Source: Chitinophaga sp. CF118 (GTDB lineage: Bacteria > Bacteroidota > Bacteroidia > Chitinophagales > Chitinophagaceae). Taken from it: 64,000 nt of DNA. The DNA is taken from the NCBI RefSeq assembly GCF_900112615.1, contig NZ_FOMK01000001.1, positions 682,001-746,000 of the forward strand, read 5' to 3'. Under the pieces are notes generated by a model. That model made no database searches. It was not told where the DNA came from and saw nothing but the letters and a program-made list of their open reading frames with translations. Shown here piece by piece: positions 1 to 8,466 of this stretch. Positions within the stretch are counted from its first letter, which is position 1, and every line of letters begins with the position of its first letter. A program made the translations under genes and the position numbers.

Positions 1-933
1 CTGGCAAATACAGATCCAGGTGTACAGATCAACTGGACTGATTATAAAATATCTGACCCTCAAAGCGCCGCTCCAACTGTCAGTCCTGAAATTGATACTG
101 TTTATCATGTAGTGGTTGAAAATACAGTTGGATGTAAAACAGAAGCTGATGTGCCTGTAAAAGTTTCACAGCCATTCCAGATAACGGTAAGTGATGTGGA
201 AATGTGTGTAGGAAAAACAGTACAGCTGCAGGCTTCCGGAGCTGTACATTACAGCTGGTCACCAACAACAGGACTCAATAATCCAACAAGTGCCACCCCA
301 ATAGCCAGTCCGGAAGTAACCACCACCTATCAGGTGACAGGTACAGGCAATGATAATTGCTTTACGGATGTAAAAGATGTTTTGGTAACCGTACATACAT
401 TACCAACTGTAAATGCAGGAGAAGATGTGGTACTGCCAGTGGGTTCTTCTATACAGATACCGGCTACCATCAGCAGTGATGTTACCAAACTGGAGTGGTT
501 CCCGCCAAGCGGACTCACTTGCATTGACTGTCTTACACCAACGGCTACACCCAAACAGACCACGGATTATATCTTAACTGCTACCAATCAATATGGTTGT
601 ATAAGCACTGATGAGATCAATATAAAAATGGTGTGTGAGTCAGGCGTAGTATTCCTGCCTAACACATTCACACCTAACGGTGACGGACAAAACGATATTT
701 TTTATATCAGGGGAAAAGGAATCAATACAGTGAAATCCTTCAGGATCTATAACCGCTGGGGACAACTGATATTCGAAAGGTCAAATTTCAATATAGAAGA
801 TGCAGCATACGGTTGGGACGGAAAAGCAAAAGGTGCGCTGGTAGATCCTGATGTATTTGTTTATGTGGCTGAATTGGTTTGTAATACCAATGAGTCATTC
901 ACACTCAAAGGAAATGTGATGTTACTGAGGTGA
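1..933 (+). CDS. C-terminal part of a T9SS-exported CHU_C (gliding motility-associated) surface protein; truncated by window edge
   Basis: The reading frame is open from base 1, so this is the 310-residue C-terminal end of a larger secreted protein. It has repeated Ig/PKD-like beta segments containing a YSWSPTTGL-type motif, as is usual in these adhesins. The last 90 or so residues are a CHU_C domain: NTFTPNGDGQNDIF, then FRIYNRWGQLIFE, YGWDG and a final GNVMLLR. In this family the domain is the type B T9SS sorting signal, so the protein should cross the outer membrane and stay on the surface or be released. A PorP/SprF gene follows 38 bases downstream, the same pairing as sprB-sprF in Flavobacterium. 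The ligand is unknown. Any in-frame ATG in this stretch, such as base 112, is internal and not the true start. Confidence 0.9.
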   Translation: MANTDPGVQINWTDYKISDPQSAAPTVSPEIDTVYHVVVENTVGCKTEADVPVKVSQPFQITVSDVEMCVGKTVQLQASGAVHYSWSPTTGLNNPTSATPIASPEVTTTYQVTGTGNDNCFTDVKDVLVTVHTLPTVNAGEDVVLPVGSSIQIPATISSDVTKLEWFPPSGLTCIDCLTPTATPKQTTDYILTATNQYGCISTDEINIKMVCESGVVFLPNTFTPNGDGQNDIFYIRGKGINTVKSFRIYNRWGQLIFERSNFNIEDAAYGWDGKAKGALVDPDVFVYVAELVCNTNESFTLKGNVMLLR

Positions 934-971
934 TGCCACAATATAATACCATACCATAAAAACTTGGCAGC

Positions 972-2003
972 ATGAGAATGATTTGTAGAAAACTGTTATT
1001 GGTACTCAGCATTTGTAGCGTACATCAGCTGTCTGCGCAGGATATCCACCTGTCACAGTTTTATGAAACGCCTATTTTGCGTAACCCTGCACTGATAGGT
1101 ATTTTTAATGGAGATTACAGAGTACAGGCTGTTTACCGGAATCAATGGAATAGTGTAACCATCCCGTACCAAACAGGTGCATTGAGTGCGGAACTTAAAT
1201 TCCCGGTAGGTAAAAGTGAAGATTTTCTTACCACAGGGATTCAGTTTACATATGACAGGGCAGGCAGTGCCCGTCTGCAATCCGTGCAAGCCTTACCTGC
1301 GGTGAACTATCATAAGAATCTCAGTCAGACCAAAAACATGTTTCTCTCCCTTGGTTTTATGGGGGGCATTGTACAAAGACAATTTGACGCTACCAAGCTG
1401 ACATTCAATAACCAGTACATGAACGGGCGTTACGACCCCACAGTTGCATCCGGAGAAGAAGGCCACCTGGCATTACGAGGTTATACTTATGTGGATATGG
1501 GGGTAGGTATGAGCTTCAACAGCACTATCGGAGAAGACATCAACTATTTTATAGGTGCTGCACTTTTCCACTTTAACCGTCCTAAAGTATCTTTTTATAA
1601 GGATAACAGTATTACCATGGACCGCAAGATCACTATTAATGCAGGGATCACCATCCCGGTTGATGAAAGGGTAAAAGTAATCGGGCAGTATAATCAGTTA
1701 CATATGGGCAGCTATTCAGAATACATTGGTGGCGCCCTGGTAGGGTACAGCCTGCTGGATCAGGGATTGGAAAGTACCCGTGCAATATATGGAGGATTAC
1801 TGTTGCGCTGGAATGATGCTATTATTCCTTCCTTCCGCCTGGATATGGAAACTTATGAAATTGGGTTAAGCTATGATGCAAACATTTCCAAGCTCAAAAC
1901 TGCCAGTCAGACTTTTGGCGGATTTGAATTATCTCTTGTATTCAAAGGTTTCCTGAACAGTCGCAACAGTACACTGGAAAGTGTACATTGCCCAAGATTT
2001 TAA
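972..2003 (+). CDS. PorP/SprF family type IX secretion system outer-membrane protein
   Basis: This 343-residue protein has a signal peptide (basic start, LLLVLSICSV core, cleavage near LSAQD). The mature start is the family hallmark DIHLSQFYETPILRNPALIG, followed by YRNQWNSVTIPYQT. The rest is alternating beta-strand sequence typical of a 14-strand outer-membrane barrel, and it ends in VHCPRF. PorP/SprF proteins help export or anchor T9SS cargo with type B (CHU_C) tails. Its position directly after a CHU_C gene, with 38 bases between and no terminator, suggests one transcript and a dedicated partner for that adhesin. A second paralogue of the same length lies at 16239-17270. MRM offers two possible starts two codons apart. 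Confidence 0.93.
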   Translation: MRMICRKLLLVLSICSVHQLSAQDIHLSQFYETPILRNPALIGIFNGDYRVQAVYRNQWNSVTIPYQTGALSAELKFPVGKSEDFLTTGIQFTYDRAGSARLQSVQALPAVNYHKNLSQTKNMFLSLGFMGGIVQRQFDATKLTFNNQYMNGRYDPTVASGEEGHLALRGYTYVDMGVGMSFNSTIGEDINYFIGAALFHFNRPKVSFYKDNSITMDRKITINAGITIPVDERVKVIGQYNQLHMGSYSEYIGGALVGYSLLDQGLESTRAIYGGLLLRWNDAIIPSFRLDMETYEIGLSYDANISKLKTASQTFGGFELSLVFKGFLNSRNSTLESVHCPRF

Positions 2004-2041
2004 ACAAATACTATCTTTACAAGAAATAAACAGTCGAATAT

Positions 2042-2512
2042 ATGAGCGTAAAAATTGGTAGTAAAGCACCTGCATTTTCATTAGTGAATACAGAAAAACA
2101 AAAGGTTTCTTTAGACGATTTCAAAGGGCAGAACCTGGTGATCCTATTTTTCCCGATGGCATTTACAAGCACTTGTACAGCAGAGCTTTGCAGCATCAGG
2201 GATAACATTTCAATGTATAATGGTCTTAATACTGCGGTAGTGGGTATATCTGTGGATTCTCCATTTACTTTGGGCAAATTTAAGGAAGAGCAGAAGTTGA
2301 ATTTCCCCCTTTTGTCCGATTTTAACAAAGAAGCATCCCCGGCTTATGGTGCATTTTATGAAAATTTTGTACTGGACCTGAAGGGAGTATCTAAGAGAGC
2401 TGCTTTTGTGGTGGATAAAGAAGGTGTGGTAAGGTATGCGCAGGTTTTAGAGTCCGCTGGAGACCTACCTGATTTTCAGGCAGTTAAGAATAATTTATCC
2501 AGCTTACAATAA
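2042..2512 (+). CDS. Peroxiredoxin (AhpC/TSA family, BCP/AhpE-like)
   Basis: This 156-residue cytosolic thioredoxin-fold peroxidase reduces H2O2 and alkyl hydroperoxides. The catalytic loop reads FFPMAFTSTCTAELC: Cys45 is the peroxidatic cysteine. Cys50 lies five residues later, which is the PrxQ/BCP spacing for an intramolecular resolving cysteine. The C-terminal half (FPLLSDFNKEAS, then AAFVVDKEGVVRYAQV) is closer in style to AhpE-type 1-Cys enzymes, so the exact subclass is uncertain. It lies 38 bases after the PorP/SprF gene. Its own hairpin terminator follows at 2549-2588. Confidence 0.92.
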   Translation: MSVKIGSKAPAFSLVNTEKQKVSLDDFKGQNLVILFFPMAFTSTCTAELCSIRDNISMYNGLNTAVVGISVDSPFTLGKFKEEQKLNFPLLSDFNKEASPAYGAFYENFVLDLKGVSKRAAFVVDKEGVVRYAQVLESAGDLPDFQAVKNNLSSLQ

Positions 2513-2548
2513 AAAGAATTTAAAAAGCGTTAAAAAATGTACAAAACT

Positions 2549-2588
2549 AATGGCAAGGCATCCTATTTGGCTTGCCATTTGTTATTTT
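2549..2588 (+). terminator. Hairpin terminator after the peroxiredoxin gene
   Basis: AATGGCAAG at 2549-2557 pairs perfectly with CTTGCCATT at 2571-2579, and a T-rich run follows (TGTTATTTTT). It sits 36 bases after the peroxiredoxin stop. Confidence 0.7.
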
Positions 2589-2647
2589 TACAACAGATAT
2601 TTTGAAATAAATGGAGTGATATTTAAAAAAATCTTTATCTTTATATT

Positions 2648-2998
2648 ATGTGGAAAACCTTTACACTATTACTAACATGTTTTATCTGCCTGTTGTCCTT
2701 CTCGGGGAAGGCACAGAGCAATAAACTTCCATTTAACGATGGTGGTAATAAAATTGTAAAGCTATACCCTAACCCCGCTACCAGTAGAATCAATTTTGAA
2801 TTACAACATTCTAATAACGATCAGGTTTATGATCTTATTGTATTCAACTTTTTAGGAAAGCAAATTGATCAGATAAAGAATCTTAATACGCGTACAACTG
2901 TAGAGTTGGATAAATATTATAGTGGTCTTTACATTTTCCAGTTACGTGACAGGCAGGGTACGCTTATAGAATCCGGCAAATTCAACGTAGTTAAATAG
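2648..2998 (+). CDS. Small secreted protein made almost entirely of a T9SS type A sorting domain
   Basis: This protein of 116 residues has a signal peptide (WKTFTLLLTCFICLLSFSGKAQ) followed almost at once by a type A C-terminal sorting domain (Por_Secre_tail): KLYPNPATSRINFELQ, FNFLGKQI, YYSGLYIFQLRD, and a final GKFNVVK. After signal cleavage there are only about 15 residues before the sorting domain, so there is no separate passenger domain. It may be a minimal cargo, a structural surface protein, or a remnant of a longer gene. A near-consensus -7 box (TATCTTTA) lies about 8 bases before the ATG. A strong terminator follows. Confidence 0.88.
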   Translation: MWKTFTLLLTCFICLLSFSGKAQSNKLPFNDGGNKIVKLYPNPATSRINFELQHSNNDQVYDLIVFNFLGKQIDQIKNLNTRTTVELDKYYSGLYIFQLRDRQGTLIESGKFNVVK

Positions 2999-3025
2999 TT
3001 TTTATACTTCTTCTAAAATAATTGA

Positions 3026-3058
3026 ACAGGGCGAATGGTAATCATTCGCCCTGTTTTT
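3026..3058 (+). terminator. Rho-independent terminator after the T9SS type A gene
   Basis: A perfect 12-bp stem (ACAGGGCGAATG at 3026-3037, CATTCGCCCTGT at 3043-3054) encloses a 5-base loop. A T tract follows directly. It lies 27 bases after the stop. Confidence 0.93.
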
Positions 3059-3117
3059 ATTTAAAGCTGTTATTCTGTTTTGTTTGAAGGAAACGTTCTC
3101 CTTTCTTTGGAAATAAA

Positions 3118-3164
3118 CAAACTCCGTTAGGAATTCCTCTTCCAGGAACTGCTAACGGAGTTTG
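3118..3164. repeat. ACTCCGTTAG-type palindromic repeat, copy A; probable terminator for the minus-strand methyltransferase
   Basis: CAAACTCCGTTAG at 3118-3130 is the exact inverse of CTAACGGAGTTTG at 3152-3164, with further partial pairing inside. It lies 17 bases beyond the stop of the minus-strand RlmI-like gene, between convergent genes. The same arms recur at 6361-6400, and related stems occur near 29191 and 31394. Confidence 0.8.
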
Positions 3165-3181
3165 ATTCGATATATTAAATA

Positions 3182-4354
3182 CTATTGTACTTCTACTATC
3201 AGGAACTTCAAATAAGTTGTATTTTCTATATTCCACATAATCGGATGGTCCTGTGCCTGAGTCTGAAAAGTTACCTGCCTTAATTTCTTCTTGGCATCTT
3301 TCGCGGCCATATCAATGATTTCCAGGAACATGGAAGGAGGTACAAGATTCGTACAGGAAGCTGTTACCAGGAAACCACCTGGTTTCAGCAACTTCATTCC
3401 CCTAAGGTTGATCTCTTTATAACCGGTGATGGCTTTCTGGATATTTTCCCTGCTTTTAGTAAATGCCGGAGGGTCCAGAATCACCACATCAAACTTCTTA
3501 TCTTCTTTTGTCCACTGTTTTAATACATCGAATGCGTTAACTGCCTGAAACTTACAGATATCATCCAGTTTATTCAGCTGAGCATTACGACGGGCAGTAT
3601 TTACAGCGTGCTCAGAAATATCCAGTCCCATTACGCTCTTAGCACCATAATAACCGGCATGACATGAAAAAGTGCCAGTATAACAGAACGCTTCCAGTAC
3701 ATCTGCCCCTTTTACAATGTGTTGAATAGCCCTCCGATTATCCTGCTGATCAAGAAAATAGCCCGTTTTCTGGCCATTTTCAATATCTACATGGAACTTC
3801 AGACCATTTTCATTAATAATGAGGTTCGTATCAAAGGGTGCTGTCAGGAAACCTTTCTGCTGAGGCATGCCTTCCAGTTCACGCACTGGTACATCATTTC
3901 TTTCATAGATCCCTTTGGGAGAGAAAATCTTTTGTAAGGCGTTTACAATGGCACCTTTCCAGCGATCCATTCCCAGGGCCAGCGTTTGTATAACAAAATA
4001 ATCGTTGAACTTATCTATTACCAGCGCAGGCATTTCATCCGCCTCCCCGAACACCAGACGGCAGTTTTCCACGTACCCCAGCTGCTGGCGGTATTTCCAG
4101 GCCTTCAGCAGGCGGCGGTAAAAGAACTCCTCATTAATCGCTTCTTCCTTATCCCGGGTAAGCAGGCGTACCAGGATCTGTGACTGTGGATTGATATATC
4201 CCCTGCCAACAAAAAAGCCCTGATGAGTGAAAACATCCACTATATCTCCTGCATTCACATCTCCGTCAATCTGCCCCACTTCATTTCCAAATATCCAGGG
4301 ATGGCCGTGCAGTACGCGATTCTGGATCTTTTTCTTTAAAAAAACTTTAGTCAT
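3182..4354 (-). CDS. rlmI: RlmI-like class I SAM-dependent 23S rRNA (cytosine-C5) methyltransferase
   Basis: This protein of 390 residues has an N-terminal PUA-type RNA-binding domain (about 1-75: HPWIFGNEV, GDIVDVFTHQGFFVGRGYINP), a middle EEHEE region, and a C-terminal Rossmann methyltransferase. The SAM site is ADVLEAFCYTGTFSCHAG, and the catalytic/base-binding motif is DVVILDPPAFTKS. KTGYFLDQQDNRR is a hallmark of the RlmI/RlmK/RlmL group. RlmI makes m5C1962 in 23S rRNA in E. coli; the same target here is inferred. I start it at the ATG at 4354. Two codons upstream there is only a TTG. A -7 box lies 20 bases upstream on the minus strand, divergent from grpE. Confidence 0.88.
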   Translation of the reverse strand: MTKVFLKKKIQNRVLHGHPWIFGNEVGQIDGDVNAGDIVDVFTHQGFFVGRGYINPQSQILVRLLTRDKEEAINEEFFYRRLLKAWKYRQQLGYVENCRLVFGEADEMPALVIDKFNDYFVIQTLALGMDRWKGAIVNALQKIFSPKGIYERNDVPVRELEGMPQQKGFLTAPFDTNLIINENGLKFHVDIENGQKTGYFLDQQDNRRAIQHIVKGADVLEAFCYTGTFSCHAGYYGAKSVMGLDISEHAVNTARRNAQLNKLDDICKFQAVNAFDVLKQWTKEDKKFDVVILDPPAFTKSRENIQKAITGYKEINLRGMKLLKPGGFLVTASCTNLVPPSMFLEIIDMAAKDAKKKLRQVTFQTQAQDHPIMWNIENTTYLKFLIVEVQ

Positions 4355-4373
4355 TATCAATGTTTCGAGGCCG

Positions 4374-4381
4374 CAAAGGTA
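4374..4381 (-). promoter_or_regulatory. Putative -7 box (TACCTTTG) for the rlmI-like gene
   Basis: On the minus strand this reads TACCTTTG followed by C, a match to the Bacteroidota TAnnTTTG element. It is 20 bases upstream of the chosen start and 39 bases from the divergent grpE -7 box. No clear -33 TTG is seen. Confidence 0.55.
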
Positions 4382-4412
4382 AGAAAAGCTCCGTTAGCAC
4401 CTCTCTGTTCCT

Positions 4413-4420
4413 TAGATTTG
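4413..4420 (+). promoter_or_regulatory. Putative -7 box (TAGATTTG) for grpE-dnaJ
   Basis: TAGATTTG matches TAnnTTTG and lies 72 bases upstream of the grpE ATG. I see no CIRCE-like or other heat-shock operator in the 131-base divergent spacer. An isolated CTCCGTTAG half-site lies at 4389-4397. Confidence 0.5.
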
Positions 4421-4491
4421 TGTCAATTTGTCTTTTCAGGGCCGGTTGGCAAGCAAATTGACTGTATGCCCATAGAAGACAAATTTACTTC

Positions 4492-5067
4492 ATGACTGAA
4501 AAAGATAATGATATGCAGACAAACGGACAGGACACCGAAATTGGTAACACGCCGGATATTAATGCTGATGAGAATATGGCCGGTACCAGTCACATGAACG
4601 ATGCCTTGACTGATGAAAGCGCTCAGGATAAAAAACAACAGGAACTTGACGAAATGAGGGATAAATACCTTCGTTTGATTGCAGAATTCGATAATTACAA
4701 GAAACGTACTGCCAAAGAACGTATAGAATTGATGCAAACTGCCAATAAGGAAGTAATTGTTTCCTTACTGGACGTTTTAGACGATAGCGAAAGAGCCGCC
4801 AAACAATTGGAAACCACTACAGATATCAATGCCGTAAAAGATGGTGTAATGTTGGTTTTCAACAAGTTAAAATCAACCTTGCAAGCTAAAGGCCTGAAAC
4901 CTATGGAAAGTTTGCATACAGAATTTAACCCGGATCTGCACGAAGCCATTACTGAAATACCAGCACCCACCCCGGATTTGCAGGGTAAGGTAGTGGATGA
5001 CATGCAGAAAGGTTATTATCTTAATGACAAATTGATCCGTTACGCAAAGGTGATCGTAGGGAAATAA
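4492..5067 (+). CDS. grpE: Nucleotide exchange factor GrpE
   Basis: This 191-residue co-chaperone releases ADP from DnaK (Hsp70). The first 50 residues are acidic and disordered-looking, as usual. A long coiled coil follows (QQELDEMRDKYLRLIAEFDNYKKRT). The C-terminal beta domain has the family signature NPDLHEAI, then GYYLNDKLIRYAKVIVG. The gene precedes dnaJ by 66 bases, so the two should be co-transcribed. dnaK itself is not in the window. A small GC-rich hairpin in the spacer could tune the grpE:dnaJ ratio. Confidence 0.96.
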   Translation: MTEKDNDMQTNGQDTEIGNTPDINADENMAGTSHMNDALTDESAQDKKQQELDEMRDKYLRLIAEFDNYKKRTAKERIELMQTANKEVIVSLLDVLDDSERAAKQLETTTDINAVKDGVMLVFNKLKSTLQAKGLKPMESLHTEFNPDLHEAITEIPAPTPDLQGKVVDDMQKGYYLNDKLIRYAKVIVGK

Positions 5068-5102
5068 GTGACTTTCTGACAGAAATGTTTTTCATTAACC
5101 AC

Positions 5103-5123
5103 GCCGGCATTATTGCCGGCTTT
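5103..5123 (+). terminator. Short hairpin between grpE and dnaJ (possible partial terminator)
   Basis: GCCGGCA at 5103-5109 pairs with TGCCGGC at 5114-5120 around a TTAT loop, followed by only three T residues. This is weak for full termination and may act as an attenuator or RNA-processing site within the operon. Confidence 0.5.
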
Positions 5124-5133
5124 AGTGTGATAT

Positions 5134-6300
5134 ATGTCTACCAAAAGAGATTTTTACGAAATACTGGCAATTTCCAAAACCGCTTCCCAGGATGAAATAA
5201 AGAAGGCTTACCGTAAAGTAGCCATGCAATACCATCCCGACAGAAATCCCGACAATAAGGAAGCTGAAGAAAAATTCAAAGAGGCTGCTGAAGCCTATGA
5301 AGTATTAAGTGATGCCGACAAACGGGCACAATACGACCGTTTCGGTCATGCTGGCATGGGCGGTAGCCGCGGTGGCGGTTACGGCGGTGGCAACATGAAC
5401 ATGGATGATATCTTCTCTAACTTCGGAGACATCTTCGGGGATGATATCTTTGGTAGCTTCTTCGGCGGCAACCGCGGTGGCGGTGGTGGCGGCAGACGTT
5501 CCCGTGGAACCCGCGGATCTAATCTCAGGATCAAGATCCGTCTTACCTATGAGGAAATTGCCAAAGGTGCCAACAAGAAAATAAAAGTTAAAAAATATGT
5601 GCCCTGCAGCCATTGTGGCGGTTTGGGCGCTAAAGATAAAAATGCATTTCAAACCTGTAATACCTGCGGTGGTTCTGGCCAGGTAAGGAAGGTTACACAA
5701 ACCTTCCTGGGACAAATGCAGACTGTTACCACCTGCCCTACCTGTCATGGTGAAGGACAAATCATTACCAGCAAATGCGGACACTGTAAAGGTGAAGGCC
5801 GCATGTATGGTGAGGAAATGGTCAACATCGATATCCCGGCAGGTGTACAGGAAGGTATGCAATTAAGCCTGAGCGGTAAAGGAAATGCGGGTGAAAGAGG
5901 CGGTGCTCCCGGCGATCTGCTTATTCTGATAGAAGAAGAACCTCATCCGGAACTACATCGCGATGGATTAAACGTTGCCTTTGATCTGTACATTTCCTTC
6001 TCGGATGCCGTATTTGGTACCCAATTGGAAGTACCAACCATTGATGGCAAGGCTAAGATCAAAATCCCGGCAGGTACCCAGAGTGGTAAAATCTTCCGCC
6101 TGAAAGGAAAAGGATTCCCTTCTGTAAACTCTTACGAAAAAGGCGATCAGCTGATCCATATAAATGTATGGACACCACAACAGGTAAGTGCTGAAGAAAA
6201 AGCATTCCTGGAAAAAGCACAGTCGTCCGAAAACTTCCGGCCTAACCCGGAAAAGTCAGAGAAAGGATTCTTTGAAAAAGTAAGAGATATTTTCAGTTGA
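5134..6300 (+). CDS. dnaJ: Chaperone protein DnaJ (Hsp40)
   Basis: This 388-residue class A J-protein delivers clients to DnaK and stimulates its ATPase. The J domain spans about 1-70 with HPD at 34-36. A glycine-rich Gly/Phe region follows (about 71-125, repeated DIF motifs). Four CxxCxGxG zinc motifs have cysteines at 158/161, 175/178, 201/204 and 215/218. The C-terminal substrate-binding domains carry [20 protein letters not shown]. All key residues are present. It follows grpE and ends before a palindromic repeat at 6361. Confidence 0.97.
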   Translation: MSTKRDFYEILAISKTASQDEIKKAYRKVAMQYHPDRNPDNKEAEEKFKEAAEAYEVLSDADKRAQYDRFGHAGMGGSRGGGYGGGNMNMDDIFSNFGDIFGDDIFGSFFGGNRGGGGGGRRSRGTRGSNLRIKIRLTYEEIAKGANKKIKVKKYVPCSHCGGLGAKDKNAFQTCNTCGGSGQVRKVTQTFLGQMQTVTTCPTCHGEGQIITSKCGHCKGEGRMYGEEMVNIDIPAGVQEGMQLSLSGKGNAGERGGAPGDLLILIEEEPHPELHRDGLNVAFDLYISFSDAVFGTQLEVPTIDGKAKIKIPAGTQSGKIFRLKGKGFPSVNSYEKGDQLIHINVWTPQQVSAEEKAFLEKAQSSENFRPNPEKSEKGFFEKVRDIFS

Positions 6301-6360
6301 AATTAATACAGGACGCTTCTAACAGAGCAAATTATGCCTGTTAACAGCAATACATTACAG

Positions 6361-6403
6361 ACTCCGTTAGAAATCTCCTTCAAGGGATGACTAACGGAGT
6401 TTG
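6361..6403 (+). repeat. ACTCCGTTAG-type palindromic repeat, copy B; likely terminator after dnaJ
   Basis: ACTCCGTTAG at 6361-6370 is the exact inverse of CTAACGGAGT at 6391-6400, followed by TTTG. It is 60 bases after the dnaJ stop. The arms match copy A at 3118-3164. Confidence 0.8.
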
Positions 6404-6468
6404 CCTTTATGGGTATATTAGCGATGTTGGGGCCATTCTCTTTTAATTGTTTTATTTTTACAGGTTAC

Positions 6469-7416
6469 ATGTTCGATCCATCCAAACTACAAATGCTAGA
6501 AAACCGGCTGATAAAAGTGTTCAAACACCTCCGTAAAACAGCTCGCCGGCAAAACATTACCTGCTACAGGGTATATGATGACGATATTCCGGAATTCCCA
6601 TTCAGTATTGATCTGTATGAAGATCATGTATATGTTTCCGAATATCAGCGACAGCATGGGATGGAGGAAGAGGCGCATGAAACATGGCTTGACAGCTCTC
6701 TGGAAGTAATAGCCAAAGTACTGGAAACTCCGCCCGGTAAAATCTTTGTAAAACAACGGCAACGCAAAGCCAGCCGGCAGGATCAATATGAGAAACTCTC
6801 TTTTGAAAGTCATGAGATGATAGCACATGAAGCCGGGCTTTCTTTCAAAGTAAATCTCTCTGATTATCTTGATACCGGTCTGTTCCTGGATCACCGGATT
6901 ACCCGTGGTATGGTAAGGGCAGAATGTGCGGATAAGAAGGTACTTAATCTATTTTGTTATACGGGTTCATTCTCGGTATATGCAGCAGCAGGAGGAGCCT
7001 CGCAGATCGTTTCTGTGGATCTCTCAAAGACTTACCTTGCCTGGGCAGAAGAGAATATGAAGCTGAACGGCTTTGATACAGACAAACATATTGTTGTACA
7101 TGCAGATGTGCTGCAATATTTAGATACATTGCCCGCCAATGAATTTGATATAGTAGTACTCGACCCTCCTACTTTCTCCAACAGCAAACGCATGAAAGAG
7201 TTCCTGGATATTCAGCGGGACCATGTGACTATACTGAATAAAGTGTTGCATGCTACCAAAGCGGGTGGTACCGTTTATTTCAGTAATAACTACCGCCGTT
7301 TTGTGTTGGAAGCAGACCAGGTAAATGCGTCTGCTATCAAAGACATTACAACGCAAACCATCCCTTTCGATTTTCAGCAGAAGCTGATCAGGAAGTGTTA
7401 CAAAATAACGAAGTAA
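6469..7416 (+). CDS. Stand-alone RlmK-like 23S rRNA methyltransferase (m7G2069 domain of RlmKL)
   Basis: This protein of 315 residues matches the C-terminal half of the E. coli fusion RlmL/RlmKL. NRLIKVFKHLRKTARRQNI, then CYRVYDDDIPEFPFSIDLYE, VKQRQRK and SDYLDTGLFLDHR lead into a Rossmann fold with NLFCYTGSFSVYAAAGGA (SAM site) and FDIVVLDPPTFSNSK. The N-terminal THUMP/m2G2445 half is absent, so the protein should carry only the m7G2069 activity. I place the start at the ATG at 6469, because that is where similarity begins. An in-frame ATG at 6409 would add 20 residues running into the repeat region. A glycosyltransferase gene follows 3 bases later. Confidence 0.85.
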   Translation: MFDPSKLQMLENRLIKVFKHLRKTARRQNITCYRVYDDDIPEFPFSIDLYEDHVYVSEYQRQHGMEEEAHETWLDSSLEVIAKVLETPPGKIFVKQRQRKASRQDQYEKLSFESHEMIAHEAGLSFKVNLSDYLDTGLFLDHRITRGMVRAECADKKVLNLFCYTGSFSVYAAAGGASQIVSVDLSKTYLAWAEENMKLNGFDTDKHIVVHADVLQYLDTLPANEFDIVVLDPPTFSNSKRMKEFLDIQRDHVTILNKVLHATKAGGTVYFSNNYRRFVLEADQVNASAIKDITTQTIPFDFQQKLIRKCYKITK

Positions 7417-7419
7417 GAA

Positions 7420-8466
7420 ATGAAGATATTGGTTGCCGGAAAATTTGATCCTGCCTACAACAGAACAAAGATCATCCTTGATGGCCTGCTGGCGCAGCCA
7501 GGCGTATCGCTTTCCTTTTACAATTATAAAGAGAAAAATAAGTTGCACCTCCCTGCCCTGCGTAAAGCTTGTCAACAGGCAGATGTTATCTTCCTTCCTT
7601 CTTTTACTCATTTGAATGTACCACTGATAAAATGGCTGTCTGGAAAACCTGTCATTTTTGATCCGCTGATTTCCCGTTATCTGACTAAAGTATTTGATTA
7701 CAAACAGGTATCGAAATACTCTCCAAGAGCATTAAAAAATTTCCTGAAAGATAAGATCTCCATGAGCATGGCTGATCTCGTATTGTGCGATACTCAGGCG
7801 CATCTTCAATATTTTCATAAAACAATCGGTATCCCATTAAATAAACTGCAGATTCTCCCTGTAGGCGTGAATACAGACGATTTCAAGCCATCACCCGGAC
7901 AACGTAACAACAATGTTTTTATTGCTGGTTTTTATGGTGGATTTATTCCCTTACAGGGAACAAAGATGATCGTGGAAACTGCTAACTATTTACGGAAACA
8001 TACAGATATTCATTTCCGGCTGATTGGTAACGGATTTGAATATAATACGATGAAAAAACTGGCGGATGATTATCAGCTCACGAATATCAGCTTTCCGGGT
8101 TGGGTAGATTATAATAAGCTGGCAGAAGAAGTAAATGCATTTGATCTCTGCCTGGGGATTTTTGGAGAAACACAGAAAGCAGATGTTGTGATCCCTAATA
8201 AGATTTTCCATTACGCTTCCCTGAAAAAAGCTATCATCACAAAAGATACACCCGCTATCCGTGAGATCTTTGAAGATGGTAGTGATATATTGTTATCTGA
8301 AAACAATGCTGCTGCAATAGCAGAAAAAATACTGCTACTGAAAAATGATCCTGCACTACGCACAAAGATCGCTGCTAATTGTTATGAAAAGATTACAACC
8401 AGTTATAATCACCTGGCAATAGGTAAGAAATTCCTGGCAATGGCCACAAAATTATTATCCTCCTGA
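7420..8466 (+). CDS. Glycosyltransferase, GT-B fold (GT4-like)
   Basis: This cytosolic protein of 348 residues has no signal peptide or membrane segment. It shows two Rossmann-like halves. The N-terminal half begins MKILVAGKFDP. The C-terminal half has the donor-binding pattern of family 4 enzymes: ILPVGVNTDDFKP, FRLIGNG, ISFPGWVDYNKL, then IPNKIFHYASLKKAIIT with the conserved acid in AIREIFEDG. Sugar donor and acceptor cannot be told. It starts 3 bases after the methyltransferase and converges on another glycosyltransferase, overlapping its stop by 12 bases. Confidence 0.85.
   Translation: MKILVAGKFDPAYNRTKIILDGLLAQPGVSLSFYNYKEKNKLHLPALRKACQQADVIFLPSFTHLNVPLIKWLSGKPVIFDPLISRYLTKVFDYKQVSKYSPRALKNFLKDKISMSMADLVLCDTQAHLQYFHKTIGIPLNKLQILPVGVNTDDFKPSPGQRNNNVFIAGFYGGFIPLQGTKMIVETANYLRKHTDIHFRLIGNGFEYNTMKKLADDYQLTNISFPGWVDYNKLAEEVNAFDLCLGIFGETQKADVVIPNKIFHYASLKKAIITKDTPAIREIFEDGSDILLSENNAAAIAEKILLLKNDPALRTKIAANCYEKITTSYNHLAIGKKFLAMATKLLSS

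Noticed and set aside
5305..5862. Minus-strand 185-codon ORF opposite dnaJ
   Set aside because: It mirrors the glycine-rich and zinc-finger codons of dnaJ, which is unambiguous.
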